Assembly: GCA_946965045.2 (NCBI GenBank)
Contig: OX337234.1
Span: 3,658,001 to 3,722,000, forward strand
Direction: 5' to 3'
From: Epithemia pelagica
Taxonomy: Eukaryota; Bacillariophyta; Bacillariophyceae; Surirellales; Surirellaceae
DNA: 64,000 nucleotides
Both the position numbers and the translations under genes were made by a program. A model generated the notes under the pieces. That model did no database searches. It was not told the origin of the DNA and saw only the letters and a program-made list of their open reading frames with translations. Below are positions 29,974 to 39,704 of the stretch, piece by piece. Within the stretch, counting starts at the first letter, position 1, and every line of letters starts with the position of its first letter.

Positions 29974-30638
29974 GGAACACTCGGAACTTTGTAGTTGGGG
30001 ACACATAGCCTCGATTGCTAGGAGACACTTCTTGTCCTCTAGCTGGCGACGCTCTAGTCTCGATTGTCTTGTAGGCTTTAGTGGGTAGTCCTGTAGGGTA
30101 GAAAAGGGCAATACATCTGGACACGAGTACATATTTGGACAACATCTCCTCAACGGAGAATTTTTAGTCTTGTAGTGGACAGCGTGACATAATTGATTTA
30201 ACATTTTCAATCCCGTATATGCCCAGACAAAATAATATCCCTAAGTAGCGATTCCTGCGGTCCGTTGAAGAAAAGAATGTACTGGAAGTAAATACACTAC
30301 CATAGAGCACCGAGATCCCGGAGAGCCGGGGGATGTCCGTTCCTGTTAATATCGCCTACGGGAATCACAAACCAATCAGCGATCGAACTGGACAACTGGA
30401 CAACTGGACAACTGGACAAATCGAACTGGACAACTGGACAACTGGACAACGAACTGGACAACTGGACAACTGGACAACTGGACAACTGGACAACTGGACA
30501 ACTGGACAACTGGACAACTGGACAACTGGACAACTGGACAACTGGATAAACGATGCAACAATACAAGGACACAACAAACAAGCCAACGAACGAACTAACA
30601 ATCAAGGACGCAACAAACAAATAACCCAACAATCAACC
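29974..30638. repeat. Left terminal inverted repeat
   Basis: It is the reverse complement of 34995-35661 with scattered substitutions and indels, and it includes minisatellite 30386-30547. The outer ~75 bases are the best conserved. Confidence 0.85.
30386..30547. repeat. 8-bp minisatellite (AACTGGAC)n, left arm
   Basis: AACTGGAC repeats about 19 times, interrupted at 30420 and 30450 by ATCGAACTGG and CGAACTGG variants. Reading frames through it give artefactual repeat peptides on both strands. Confidence 0.95.
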
Positions 30639-30707
30639 AGGATTTTACTATGGAGAATTAGTTCTACCTATGGGTTTTGGTGATCAGGTACGAGTGGCAG
30701 GTACGAG

Positions 30708-31121
30708 TCAGCCGGAGGAAGACATCTGATCAGAGTCGAACACAACAGGGCGAAACCAAGCCTTCGAGCCCTTGTTTCGCTGTTTGTCGATGGCACGCTG
30801 AAGTCGGAGCTTGAAGAGGGCGGTCATCTGGTCGGGGCTCTGAAGCCCACACTGAGCGAACTGCTTGACAAGGTGGTTAAGCTTTTTTTCAAGGTCAAGG
30901 TGCTGTTGCAAGATGGCTTCTTCAACGCATCGGGGAGGCTTGATCGTGCTCTCAAGAGCCACACTCTCCTTGGAAACAAGGGTATATTTGACGGCACCCT
31001 CGCCCATGTCGATAATGACGGGAAGCATGCATTTGGTTGCTGAGCGTTGTGTGTTCAGCCAACCTTTACTTCCGACAAACGTGCCGCCAATGAAGCGGAT
31101 AGGTTCGCCTCGACCGTCCAT
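30708..31121 (-). CDS. Transposon-encoded 137-residue protein, unknown function
   Basis: The ATG at 31121 starts MDGRGEPIRFIGGTFVGSKG. Residues ~5-60 are beta-rich with a GGTFVGSKGW turn, like a small KOW/SH3-type barrel (a loose impression). Residues ~70-125 are predicted helical with Gln/Leu repeats (LQQHLDLEKKLNHLV). It lies just inside the left inverted repeat, facing outward, so it belongs to the element. It is not a recognised family and could be an accessory DNA- or protein-binding factor. Confidence 0.6.
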   Translation of the reverse strand: MDGRGEPIRFIGGTFVGSKGWLNTQRSATKCMLPVIIDMGEGAVKYTLVSKESVALESTIKPPRCVEEAILQQHLDLEKKLNHLVKQFAQCGLQSPDQMTALFKLRLQRAIDKQRNKGSKAWFRPVVFDSDQMSSSG

Positions 31122-31166
31122 GATTCAACAATCAACCAATTGCCTGAGTGGAACAACAAGTAAAGA

Positions 31167-31268
31167 CGCAACAATCAAAGCAAGAAAGAGGGTCCGAGAA
31201 GAGTGGAAAGATTTGAACGCAACAATCAAAGCAAGAAAGAGGGTCCGAGAAGAGTAGAAAGATTTGAG
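31167..31268. repeat. 51-bp tandem duplication
   Basis: Two nearly identical 51-bp units contain CAACAATCAAAGCAAGAAAG and GGGTCCGAGAAGAGT. They lie between the 137-residue gene and the transposase. Confidence 0.9.
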
Positions 31269-31515
31269 ACAAAGAGTCTCGCTGTTCATTCGGCCTGCGT
31301 CCAGTCGAAGGGTGCCCCGCGGGAAGTGACATCCCCAACAACGTAGATTTAAGTCTCCTATTAGTCACAACTTCTATGGATTCAAATGCTTTAGTATGTG
31401 CTCGGTCTTCATCTACTTTATTGGTTCACTTTCTACTTTACAGGCTCGCCTTTTCATCTACTTGCCTCTCCTGTCTTTTTTACTCGTAGGATCATAAGCT
31501 TTGCCGAACACGAAA

Positions 31516-32433
31516 ATGAGACTCTTGCTTCCTGATGATATGATGCAACATGGCATCAAGCTTTTGGGCTTTTCATACGATTCTGTCATGAAGATGTCCC
31601 CCGCAAAGCAGGAGAAGGTCTTTCGCTCACACTATGGTTCGTCGCCCCTGGTGGTTGCACATGTGTGGTATGATCTTACCACAACCGACATCGCAAGTTC
31701 CAAGCTCAACGACAGTGAGAAGACAGAGAAAGGATTGAAGAGGTTCTTTGTTGCGATGTATTTTCTGTTCACTTACCCAAAAAATGCGCATATCATTGCA
31801 ACCGTGTTTCACCAAAATGAGAAATATTCCCGGGGTGAGGCAGTGTGGCAGTGGGTCCGTAAGATCCAAGGCCTGAAAGCCAAAGTCATCATTTGGCCTC
31901 AATCACATGACGACCCGAACCGTGAAGTGTATGTTGTTACAGTTGATGGGGTGGACATGAAGACATGGGAACCGATGCATGAAACCTTTCCGCATGACCG
32001 ACAATTCTTTTCCAAGAAATTCGCGCATGGTGGGCTGAAGTACGAGTTGGCAGTGAGTGTATTTTGGGGTCGGCTTGTCTGGATCAATGGCCCGTACAAG
32101 GCAGGCTGTCATGACCTGACCATCTTTCGAAACGGGCTTAAGGATCGCTTGGCAGATGGCAAGATGGCGATCGCTGACCGAGGATACGTTTCCTCTAGGG
32201 AAGATGAGGTCCACAAATTGGCAACGCCCAGAGCCACCGACAGTACGGAACTAGCAAAGTTCAAGTCTCGTTGCCGATGCAGGCATGAGACATTCAATGG
32301 AAGGATCAAGAACTTCCGCATTCTGTCTGACACATACCGCCACTCCCTGGACAACCATCAGGCAGCTTTCGAAGCGGTCTGTGTCCTTGTCCAGTATCAA
32401 ATCATTAATGGTTCTACGTTGTTTAACATCTAG
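31516..32433 (+). CDS. DDE transposase (PIF/Harbinger-like)
   Basis: This 305-residue protein uses the first ATG at 31516; the open frame upstream starts only with TTG. The acidic triad is seen as VTVDGVD (Asp144), IADRGY (Asp221) and RHETFNGRIK (Glu258), with AGCHDLTIF (Asp200) before the second Asp. This DDE_4-like layout (DG...hD..if...aDrGY...hE..N.riK) is typical of PIF/Harbinger and related plant/algal transposases. The N-terminal ~100 residues contain a helical FRSHYGSSPLVVAHVWYDL segment, probably DNA-binding. No stop or frameshift was found. It lies centrally within the inverted-repeat element and would act on its ends. Confidence 0.88.
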   Translation: MRLLLPDDMMQHGIKLLGFSYDSVMKMSPAKQEKVFRSHYGSSPLVVAHVWYDLTTTDIASSKLNDSEKTEKGLKRFFVAMYFLFTYPKNAHIIATVFHQNEKYSRGEAVWQWVRKIQGLKAKVIIWPQSHDDPNREVYVVTVDGVDMKTWEPMHETFPHDRQFFSKKFAHGGLKYELAVSVFWGRLVWINGPYKAGCHDLTIFRNGLKDRLADGKMAIADRGYVSSREDEVHKLATPRATDSTELAKFKSRCRCRHETFNGRIKNFRILSDTYRHSLDNHQAAFEAVCVLVQYQIINGSTLFNI

Positions 32434-32590
32434 AGAGTAGGTCTAACATGGCGAAATAACCAATAACCAATAACAAACGATCCTAAAAATAGTTATCATC
32501 TTGATGCATATTATGACTACTTCTCTGTACCACGTGGCATATAACAGAAAAGGATTCGCTTTCTTCTTCTTCGTTACTCAGTACTAAAGC

Positions 32591-34030
32591 TCAAAGGGAT
32601 GCAAAGAGAGAGTTGACATCAGTCACACCACCATCAGAGGATCCACCAACTGGGACAGACTTGCTGTCAGAGACCATCCAATAAACATAGACAGAAAAAA
32701 ATGAGGTGCGCCCACTCTGTTTTTTCATCGGCGCCGTCTTCCTCGTCATGTTGATGTTGTCCCCAGGGTGAATCACTGAGTTGTCTAACTCAACGCCCTC
32801 GGGGAAAATCCCAAGCCAATTCTTGCTACTGCATGCCTTGTTGAGCTTGCTCTTCATGCATGTTGAATGCAGCCGGTTGCTGACATTCTTCGAGTTGTCT
32901 CCGGTGAACTCTGCGTCTTCAAAACGCGACAAAAACTGATCAACATCATCATCCATCGAATCACGCCACGGACCTTCAATCAAGACGGCACGTCTCTCCA
33001 AGCCAGGGAAACCAGTGGCAATCCTTGCGCTGTACTTGTCGATATCCAGTGGCTCGACTTTCATTCGGATGATGTAGACGGTGCGTTCGTGTTTGTGATA
33101 CACAACGCCAGGCACTCGGAAGACCATCACCTCATGAGAATCGGGGTAGTCAAATGAGATGTTGACAATCTTCGGGTTTTGGATGGTGCCCAAAGGGAAG
33201 TCGGTCATTTCGCCAGAGTTTCCGCTGCTGCTGTCGGTCGAGGACGACATGATGGGAACGGCTGTGATGGGAGCTGGGACTGAGGCTTGGTCAGGGAGGA
33301 CGAAGGAAGGAGGTGCAAGTTGGATGCCTTGTGGCTCAGGAGATGGAGATTGAAAGCTGGAGAACCGCGGTGGAGTTGCAAAGGAGGGAAGGTCTCCTCC
33401 GAATGCAACGGCTCTCTTCGAAGTTGCACGCGGCGGCGTATGGAACCGTGCAGATGTTGCGCCGGTTGACTGGACCTTGCTGGGCGGGCGATGTATTTTG
33501 ATGTCTCCTGCGCCTGCGCCTTCGTCAAGCTTGTGCTTGCTTGCCTGGACGCGCGGTTCAGAGGCAACGGACAAGTTCGTAAATCCACCAATCAACGCGA
33601 AATCGTCGATGTTTTGTTCCTCCTCCTCGGATGCCTCGTCGTCCACCGCGAGGTCTTCGAAATCGACGTCGTCAACGCTGCTCGTCGTGGTGCCGGAACT
33701 TGCTGGGCCACTGTAAGCAGCGAACGCCTCTCTGTTGGTGCCAAAGTTGCTGAGGATCCGAGTGTTCCACTCAGCAAGGGTCCGCTCACTGGGGGTGATC
33801 TTGTACTCGTCCAGGAGCTTCTTGTACTTCTCAATGTCAAGCTTGGTAAGTGACGAACAGCGCTTTTGAAAGCGGCGGAAGATCTTCCCAGAGCCGTACT
33901 TGTCACTTGACGAGGCTCCTCCCACGATGTCCGAAAAGAAGACTTCGGCTCGAGGCTTGGATGGGATGCTCTCGATGTCTTGCAAGAGAGTTTTCACCTG
34001 CTGGTTCGATAAGAATGAGGGATTCGGCAT
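32591..34030 (-). CDS. Transposon-encoded ~480-residue protein, unknown function
   Basis: The ATG at 34030 (MPNPSFLSNQQ) has A at -3. An in-frame ATG at 34183 would add 51 residues that look non-coding (Cys/Arg rich). Residues ~10-100 are helical and basic. Residues ~105-300 form an acidic then Pro/Ser-rich linker (EASEEEEQNIDD). Residues ~320-479 form a folded beta-rich domain (VMVFRVPGVVYHKHERTVYI, IATGFPGLERRAVLIEGPWR) ending in a Ser/Val tail. No known family is recognised. Its position inside the element, between the transposase and the 186-residue gene, argues for a transposition accessory or host-interaction role. Confidence 0.65.
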   Translation of the reverse strand: MPNPSFLSNQQVKTLLQDIESIPSKPRAEVFFSDIVGGASSSDKYGSGKIFRRFQKRCSSLTKLDIEKYKKLLDEYKITPSERTLAEWNTRILSNFGTNREAFAAYSGPASSGTTTSSVDDVDFEDLAVDDEASEEEEQNIDDFALIGGFTNLSVASEPRVQASKHKLDEGAGAGDIKIHRPPSKVQSTGATSARFHTPPRATSKRAVAFGGDLPSFATPPRFSSFQSPSPEPQGIQLAPPSFVLPDQASVPAPITAVPIMSSSTDSSSGNSGEMTDFPLGTIQNPKIVNISFDYPDSHEVMVFRVPGVVYHKHERTVYIIRMKVEPLDIDKYSARIATGFPGLERRAVLIEGPWRDSMDDDVDQFLSRFEDAEFTGDNSKNVSNRLHSTCMKSKLNKACSSKNWLGIFPEGVELDNSVIHPGDNINMTRKTAPMKKQSGRTSFFSVYVYWMVSDSKSVPVGGSSDGGVTDVNSLFASL

Positions 34031-34425
34031 TATGAGAGGTTGTGAGCCTTTCTTTGCAAAGCAACAAACTACTCGTAGACCTGTCAAAAGCAACATTAGT
34101 CTTATTTTCATTCCTACGTATACGCAATCATAGGTACATCTTAGGCATTGGTACTGCGTTGCCGTGGAGCATTTTGGCGCCATCCTTTTTGGCGCCGTCC
34201 TTATTCATACCTCTACGCAATCATAGGTACATTTTGGCCGTTGATACGCATTGCTATCCATTCGTGCCGTGCGTTGCATGGCATACATTACAGCGAAGCG
34301 ACTGTTCGCGGGAAGCAGCTTCCCGTCAAGGGTGGGTCTTGCTTGACGCTATTCTATCAATGAAAGAGCATTGACATGGCAATCAAACTGTTTCTACTAT
34401 CATCTTATCGCTCATAACTTCTAAG
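34031..34425. promoter_or_regulatory. Bidirectional promoter region inside the transposon
   Basis: This ~395-bp gap separates divergent element genes and so must hold both promoters. It contains two imperfect copies of a block with ACGCAATCATAGGTACAT (about 34125 and 34215), and GGCGCC occurs twice near 34187-34200. No individual promoter element can be assigned. Confidence 0.5.
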
Positions 34426-34986
34426 ATGGCACCGATTGGAAAGGAAGGTTGGATTCCCTGGCGCAAGAGCGCAACTCGAGCTCTCATCGTTTCTGAGTTG
34501 GAAAGCGGTGGCATTCCACTCACGCATGCAATTGGAGTCACGGCCGAAGATGTTTGGAGCAAGTACAAGGATCATGAAACTGTTGTGTCCGAGAAAGTGG
34601 TCAAGGAGCAGTTTCTTCTCCGTCTCAGGGACCACCAGAAACAAGTAGCTATCAAGAAACAATGTTCCTCACGTGAGGAAATCGCCCTCCGTCACGACCT
34701 TGCCATGCATCCTCCTCTCTGTCGCAACGCCTTCGGCCGTCCATTCTGGAACGGCTCTGATGCACAGAATTTTCTGGAACAAGATGTCTTCAACCGAGTT
34801 TATGAACGCATGCATGTTGGCCTGCTCTACCTCAGCCGCCCTGAGTACCAGGAGTTTCCGATGCGTTTGTTCCGTCATCATCTCTACCAAGAGATCAAAC
34901 GCCAGAAGTTTATCTGTTTCCTTGAAATGAAGCGGGCCCAGAAACTAGCCACCAAGCAAGCCAAACATCAGACCCGTAGCTCTTAA
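34426..34986 (+). CDS. Transposon-encoded 186-residue protein, unknown function
   Basis: The ATG in AAGATGGCA starts MAPIGKEGWIPWRKSATRAL. The protein is basic and largely helical. Residues ~8-75 hold a Trp-rich helical block (WIPWRKSATRALIVSELESG, VTAEDVWSKYKDHETVV), reminiscent of a small DNA-binding domain. The C-terminus is Lys/Arg rich (KRAQKLATKQAKH). It ends nine bases before the right inverted repeat. It is not a recognised family; PIF/Harbinger elements often carry a Myb-like second ORF, and this could be a counterpart, but the Myb Trp spacing is not clearly present. Confidence 0.6.
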   Translation: MAPIGKEGWIPWRKSATRALIVSELESGGIPLTHAIGVTAEDVWSKYKDHETVVSEKVVKEQFLLRLRDHQKQVAIKKQCSSREEIALRHDLAMHPPLCRNAFGRPFWNGSDAQNFLEQDVFNRVYERMHVGLLYLSRPEYQEFPMRLFRHHLYQEIKRQKFICFLEMKRAQKLATKQAKHQTRSS

Positions 34987-34994
34987 AGTAAATT

Positions 34995-35661
34995 GGTTGA
35001 TTGTTGTGCCATTCCTCTAGTTTGTCTTCGTAGTCTTTTGTACAGTTGTTCGTAATCTTTGTCCAGTTGTCGAGTTGTCGAGTTGTCGAGTTGTCGAGTT
35101 GTTGAGTTGTTGAGTTGTCGAGTTGTCCAGTTGTCCAGTTGTCCAGTTGTCCAGTTGTCCAGTTGTCCAGTTCGTTGTCCAGTTGTCCAGTTGTCCAGTT
35201 CAATTTGTCCAGTTGTCCAGTTGTCCAGTTGTCCAGTTCGATCGCTGATTGTCAAGTTCAGTTTTGTGTTTCCCGCAGGTCATGTTAATACGAATCGACA
35301 TCCCCCGGCTCCCCAACTTGTTATATATTGTACTATTCTACAGTAGAATTTTTCTCAACGGATCGTATCTTCTGGAGTACTTAGCGATCAAATTTTCAAG
35401 TCCGCACATACGGGATCAAAAGTATCGATCAGACCCTGTCACGCCCATCGCTACAGGACTAACATTTCTCCGTTGAGTTGGTCGTGTACAGAAAATCGCG
35501 ATAAGTATCCATGTCCAGTTATATTGCCCCATTTGTCCCTTCCGGACAACGTCACGAACCGAACTAGACTAGAGAGCTCTAAGCCTGAATAGCTAGAGGA
35601 CAAGAAGTGTCTCCTAGCAATCGAGTCTATGTGTCCCCAACGACATAATTCCGAGTGTTCC
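34995..35661. repeat. Right terminal inverted repeat
   Basis: It is the reverse complement of 29974-30638 and includes minisatellite 35061-35238. Its minisatellite also holds variant units (GTTGTCGA, GTTGTTGA) absent from the left arm, so the two arms have evolved separately. Confidence 0.85.
35061..35238. repeat. 8-bp minisatellite (GTCCAGTT)n, right arm
   Basis: This is the complement of the left-arm repeat. It starts with about eight GTTGTCGA/GTTGTTGA variants, then GTCCAGTT units interrupted by GTCCAGTTC(AATT). Confidence 0.95.
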
Positions 35662-37361
35662 TGGCGATAGGGGGTCGTCGATTCGAAGTCCGATGAGGGA
35701 CAGACGGGCAAGGCTACAAGGATTGGACGCATAGCTAGCCCTCCTGGCGTTGCGGCCCCAGATCATGGATCATGCAGATTCTGCAGTATGCAGTATGCAA
35801 TTATCCTATTCTTGATTCTTATCGAGACACATTGAAGAACAGGTCTAAGCGAAAGAGAAAGAGAGCAGAAGATGATCACTACGGATCGCGGAAGTGTTAA
35901 ATCGTAGACTTCTAGAGGAGAATGAGCTTGGAGTGAAATGAATGAGGATGAACTACGCTAGAGGATAGAGGATAGAGGATAGAGGATGGATTCAAGGGAG
36001 AAGAGTAGAATGCGTTGTTGGTCTATCCTTTTGTGATAAAATAGGATCCTTTTCGATTTTCGATATCCACGAAGGACACAATAATCATGGTCTCTACTAG
36101 ACGGTGTAGATGGTGCACATTAACTACTTATTACCGATGTCTGCAAGATAAGGAGTAATATTTACTTCTCCAGTAGGACTAATCAGTAGTCAGTACCCTG
36201 TCCTTTCCTCGTGCCTGTGTTTTAACAAAAAAATTGACTGGGCCAAGCATCTGACTGGTGACTGGTGTGGAAGGTTGCAAACTGGCAACTTGAAACCAAA
36301 CGCAGCTGCGAGTTAGAAAACATGCTAAGAAGCAAGTCGCAATGGCCCGAGCATCGCCTACTATCTACCACATAGAGCCATGTGTCACGGGTAATTGACG
36401 GAGTGTCTGAATGACTGATTTCAGTTTGACTGTCAGCAAAATTGACCGACACCAGGCGGAGGTAGCATCCTCCATAGTTCGACAGGAGTAGATAACAGTA
36501 TCTCCATTGTCTCTTGCTCTCCTTCTGAACTAGGAGTACTCCTGGCGACAAGGCGAAATCAGTACTCCTAGGAGAAGGAAGTCTTATCCTACCTACCTAG
36601 TTCCTTTTCCATTTTCCGTAGGGTGAGGGTCAGCTATTGCCCATATTTCGTCAGCGTCAGGACTTTTGTCAATGACGGACTCTGACAATAACATGTTAAA
36701 TCTCGAACCGCTAGAGAGGCTGCCTGCTGCCTTGGAAAGAAGTAGTACAAACAACAAACATTCGCAATAATCAATAATGATCTAACATCTAACTCTAAAC
36801 GTAGAAGTTAGAAGTATTATTTCTGAGTTCTGAGATACAGTCAGTTATTAGTTGCAAATAGTTGAAAAATAGGAGGTCGAACGTCGTAACTACAGAGTCC
36901 GGAGTATTGAGTATTTGATTCCTTACGGGAAACGGAACCAAAAATAGAACGAAGCAGTGTGGTATACGAGCTCGTAAGCATGATTTCTGATTTCTGAATT
37001 CTGAAATAATGCTACATGCTACATGCTACATGCTAAGGGCTAAGGTCTAAGGTTACCCGATTCCTCAGTCAACCTTCTGTAGGACCGCATCGTACCGCCC
37101 CGGTCAAGAAGGGACCGACGGACGAACGCTGATCGAGTCATCGCACCCAAAGGAGTTCCTGGAAGAAGAGAGTCTGTTGGGACAGTCTTCGAGATGACTG
37201 TCCCAACAAAGTTTCAACAATCATAAATTGTTGGAAAGAAGATTTGTGAAGGTCATCGTTGGATCTGATCACCCTTTGGTTCTTTACATTCTTCTTTCGC
37301 TTTGGTTTTCTTCTCCCTGTTCGACCGTGCCATCCACCTCATCCCTGTCATCGTTTTCGTC
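35662..37361. other. Intergenic, repeats only
   Basis: No gene was seen in about 1.7 kb. It holds two 7-bp tandem repeats, TAGAGGA x4 at 35960-35988 and GCTACAT x3.5 at 37011-37034, and a perfect hairpin at 37176-37207. Confidence 0.5.
37176..37207. other. Perfect 12-bp inverted repeat (hairpin)
   Basis: GTTGGGACAGTC and GACTGTCCCAAC are separated by an 8-base loop. A second small stem, CAACAAT/ATTGTTG, follows directly. It lies about 150 bp ahead of the DIRS-like element's first frame and could be part of its untranslated end. Confidence 0.85.
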
Positions 37362-37436
37362 ATGTTTGAGTGGGCAAGTACTCCGGATTCTTCGCCCTCT
37401 GTGGGGTCGTCAGGTGAGTCTGCTGTTTCTGTGACC

Positions 37437-37457
37437 GGGGGGGGGGGGGGGGGGGGG
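37437..37457 (+). repeat. 21-base homopolymer G run
   Basis: Twenty-one consecutive G lie inside the open frame that begins MFEWASTPDSSPSVG at 37362. The run length decides which downstream frame is read. At 21 the frame closes at a TGA near 37510, while the frame needing 20 or 23 G stays open to 37848 and looks protein-like (CRGLIGAGQRVCIRTDC). Confidence 0.9.
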
Positions 37458-37823
37458 CCTTCGTTCGGGTTCTCTCTTCGGTGTTGTTCGCATCGAACAA
37501 GATACCTTTGAGGCGTCTTGTCGGGGCCTAATTGGGGCAGGGCAGCGCGTATGCATTCGTACGGATTGCACTGTGGCTGCACACGCCGCCAAGAAGCAGG
37601 AATGGAGTAAGTTAGTCGGAGACGACACCTCGGGCATATTTATTCGCGGTGTGAGTGATTCTTCAAGTTCCGAGGCTTCGGATGTTCTCTTTTGCCAACC
37701 AGTTCTACAAGGTAGCTATATCCGAACCCTGGATTGGAACGAGATGGAGTTGAGCCCGCGCTCTTTGGAGAGTTGGCAAGCTACGTTTTCTTCGATCAAG
37801 CATGCGGCTTCCGAGTCGGGTTC

Positions 37824-39704
37824 ATGGAAAACACCAAGGCAGAAGTAAAGTTCGTGGCCATGACGCCCAATCCTAGGCGCAAGAAACGTGGTCAACAAGT
37901 GTTAGTGGAATCCGTGGCCAGCGATGAGGATGATGAGATGGGCGTCAAGGTTTCTTCTTTTGCTACACCTCAGAAACGACGTGTAGTACCTTGGAAGTCT
38001 GTTCCGGAAGACACTGGAAAGGAACAACCTACACCTAGCGTTAAAGTGTTGCAGGGTGGAGCTTGGACTAATCTAGTTAACAATGTAAACACTCTGTGGA
38101 AGGAACATGAAAAGGAGGGTCAAGAGCGCGATGTCATGGAAGCAACGGTGGAAGTCGAGATCGAGAAGTTGCATGTGAAGTTATCTCTGCTCCATGCTCT
38201 GTTGGGTGAACGATCGGAAGAGTTCGGAACTCAGTCCGCTTTTGAGGTTCTCTCCCAGTGCATGTCGACTGTGCAAGCGTTGCAGGAATTGGTGGCCAAG
38301 CGTTTGCAAACTCCACTAGATGTGGATTTTCTGAACAAGTTGGAGCAACTGGATCGCAAGATCGAACAAGTAGCGGCCTCGGCCAAGTCTCTGGTTCAAG
38401 ATCGGTTGGATGATTTTTTCGCTGAACACAGTGATTTTCGCAAGCAATTTGTGAACCCAACTTTGCAGTTGTTGGCTCGGTCAACGACAAAAAAAAGCGA
38501 CCCAGGAGGCAAGTGGGCAGAAATGCTGGACGACCTCAAATCAAGGATCGAAAAGGTTGAACAAGGCGGCGTAGGACGTGCAACTCAATCTGGTGTGGCA
38601 TCAAACTCAAAGATGCCAGGCGTCTCTTTTGGGTGGCCCATGTCGAATGCCGCCTCAGCTGGTGGCGGTTGGAACTCCCAAGCGGCTGTGAATACTCCAA
38701 CAATGGGTCCAGATGCAAACCAAGTGCAGTGGTTGCAGAGCGAGTATCATCGGATGAAGGAGGAGATCAACGAACTCAAGGCTGGGATGAAGGAGTTACA
38801 AGAACAAGCCGAGACGGATGCAATTGTTGTTGGGTCGATCGTGTTTCCCTCGCGCGGCTTCTGCGTGTCTTGGATGGCGCGACATGCTGTTGAGACAGAT
38901 CCCCATGTATTCGTGGACGCGGTTTCTCTATTGTCGCTTGCAACGTCGGACGTTAGTTTGGATGAGGAACGTGCAGCGAATCTTCGTGCAACAACCGCCA
39001 AGGTTCGGGACAAGACTCCGTATCACACCGCCTATATTGCATCGTTTAGCTTGGAGGTGCCGCCGCTGCTTGGAAAGGGATCCGACCAAACGTTGACAAC
39101 CAATTCAAGGGCCTTGGGCGGAGTTCCGAAATTCGAAGACTTTCACCCGCCGTCGGGACGAGAGGGCATCCATCAACGTATTCTTGACCATGTCAAGGAT
39201 GGACGCAGGACTTTGGAGCAAGCAATCGGAGACTTGTTCGCTTTTGGTACAGAGCCGGCAAGTGTCGCCCACGAATTGCTCTTGCAGATTAAAGCATTCT
39301 GGGATGATCTTTGTCACTGGATTGTACGCTACCACCAACAAGTACAAGCTGAAAGTGAAGCAAGTGGTCAAGAGGTGTGGATTCTCATTTCCCACTGCGT
39401 TCGAGCGATTTTTCGAAGTCTTCGAGAGGCAAGAGCGCCAGGACGGGCGACGAATACTCCGGCGGGTATGTTTTGGGGCACGTTGCGTGCTCAGGAGGTC
39501 ATGAAGACATATCGGCAGGCCGATTTCAGCGGGCATCCGAAAATTGCGCTCATTCTTCACGAGCACTTGATTCGTTTTGCTACGCCAAGATCCAAGTTCT
39601 CGGCGTTGAAGACTGGGCTGGAAGAACGGATGGATAAGTTACAACGATCCGTAAATTCAGCGGTGGCGGCTTCGAACAAAAGTGGAGCCAAGAAAAGTGC
39701 GTGA
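37824..39704 (+). CDS. Gag-like coiled-coil protein of the DIRS-like element
   Basis: The open frame runs from a TTG at 37734, and the first ATG is at 37824 (another at 37860, MTPNPRRKKRG). The product has about 626 residues. It has a basic start (NPRRKKRGQQ), long helical segments at about 80-220 (VEVEIEKLHVKLSLLHALLG, LNKLEQLDRKIEQVAASAKS), a second coiled coil near 315-340 (MKEEINELKAGMKELQEQ) and a helical C-terminal part. There are no enzymatic motifs. Its place ahead of the RT ORF indicates a gag/nucleocapsid role. The true N-terminus probably lies upstream in other frames across the G run, so this copy is likely 5'-broken. Confidence 0.6.
   Translation: MENTKAEVKFVAMTPNPRRKKRGQQVLVESVASDEDDEMGVKVSSFATPQKRRVVPWKSVPEDTGKEQPTPSVKVLQGGAWTNLVNNVNTLWKEHEKEGQERDVMEATVEVEIEKLHVKLSLLHALLGERSEEFGTQSAFEVLSQCMSTVQALQELVAKRLQTPLDVDFLNKLEQLDRKIEQVAASAKSLVQDRLDDFFAEHSDFRKQFVNPTLQLLARSTTKKSDPGGKWAEMLDDLKSRIEKVEQGGVGRATQSGVASNSKMPGVSFGWPMSNAASAGGGWNSQAAVNTPTMGPDANQVQWLQSEYHRMKEEINELKAGMKELQEQAETDAIVVGSIVFPSRGFCVSWMARHAVETDPHVFVDAVSLLSLATSDVSLDEERAANLRATTAKVRDKTPYHTAYIASFSLEVPPLLGKGSDQTLTTNSRALGGVPKFEDFHPPSGREGIHQRILDHVKDGRRTLEQAIGDLFAFGTEPASVAHELLLQIKAFWDDLCHWIVRYHQQVQAESEASGQEVWILISHCVRAIFRSLREARAPGRATNTPAGMFWGTLRAQEVMKTYRQADFSGHPKIALILHEHLIRFATPRSKFSALKTGLEERMDKLQRSVNSAVAASNKSGAKKSA

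Larger units (their letters stand above)
29974..35661. mobile_element. DNA transposon with ~665-bp minisatellite-bearing inverted repeats
   Basis: Sequence from 29974 inward (GGAACACTCGGAA...) reappears reverse-complemented ending at 35661. Matching blocks run through TTGCTAGGAGACACTTCTTG, CAACGGAGAA, ATCCCGTAT, GCCGGGGGATGTC, CAATCAGCGATCGAACTGGA and the 8-bp minisatellite to CAACAATCAACC. Inside are four genes in the order minus, plus, minus, plus: a 137-residue ORF, the DDE transposase, a ~480-residue ORF and a 186-residue ORF. All have intact frames, which suggests recent activity. Exact ends and a target-site duplication could not be fixed by eye. The transposase type suggests the PIF/Harbinger-like group, with moderate confidence. 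Confidence 0.85.

Noticed and set aside
30386-30547. Possible CRISPR array
   Set aside because: The array is a gapless 8-bp satellite with no spacers, in a eukaryotic transposon end.
30297-30683. Open frames reading QLDNWTTG or VVQLSSCP repeats
   Set aside because: They are translations of the 8-bp minisatellite in the transposon arms, and the same applies at 34910-35346.
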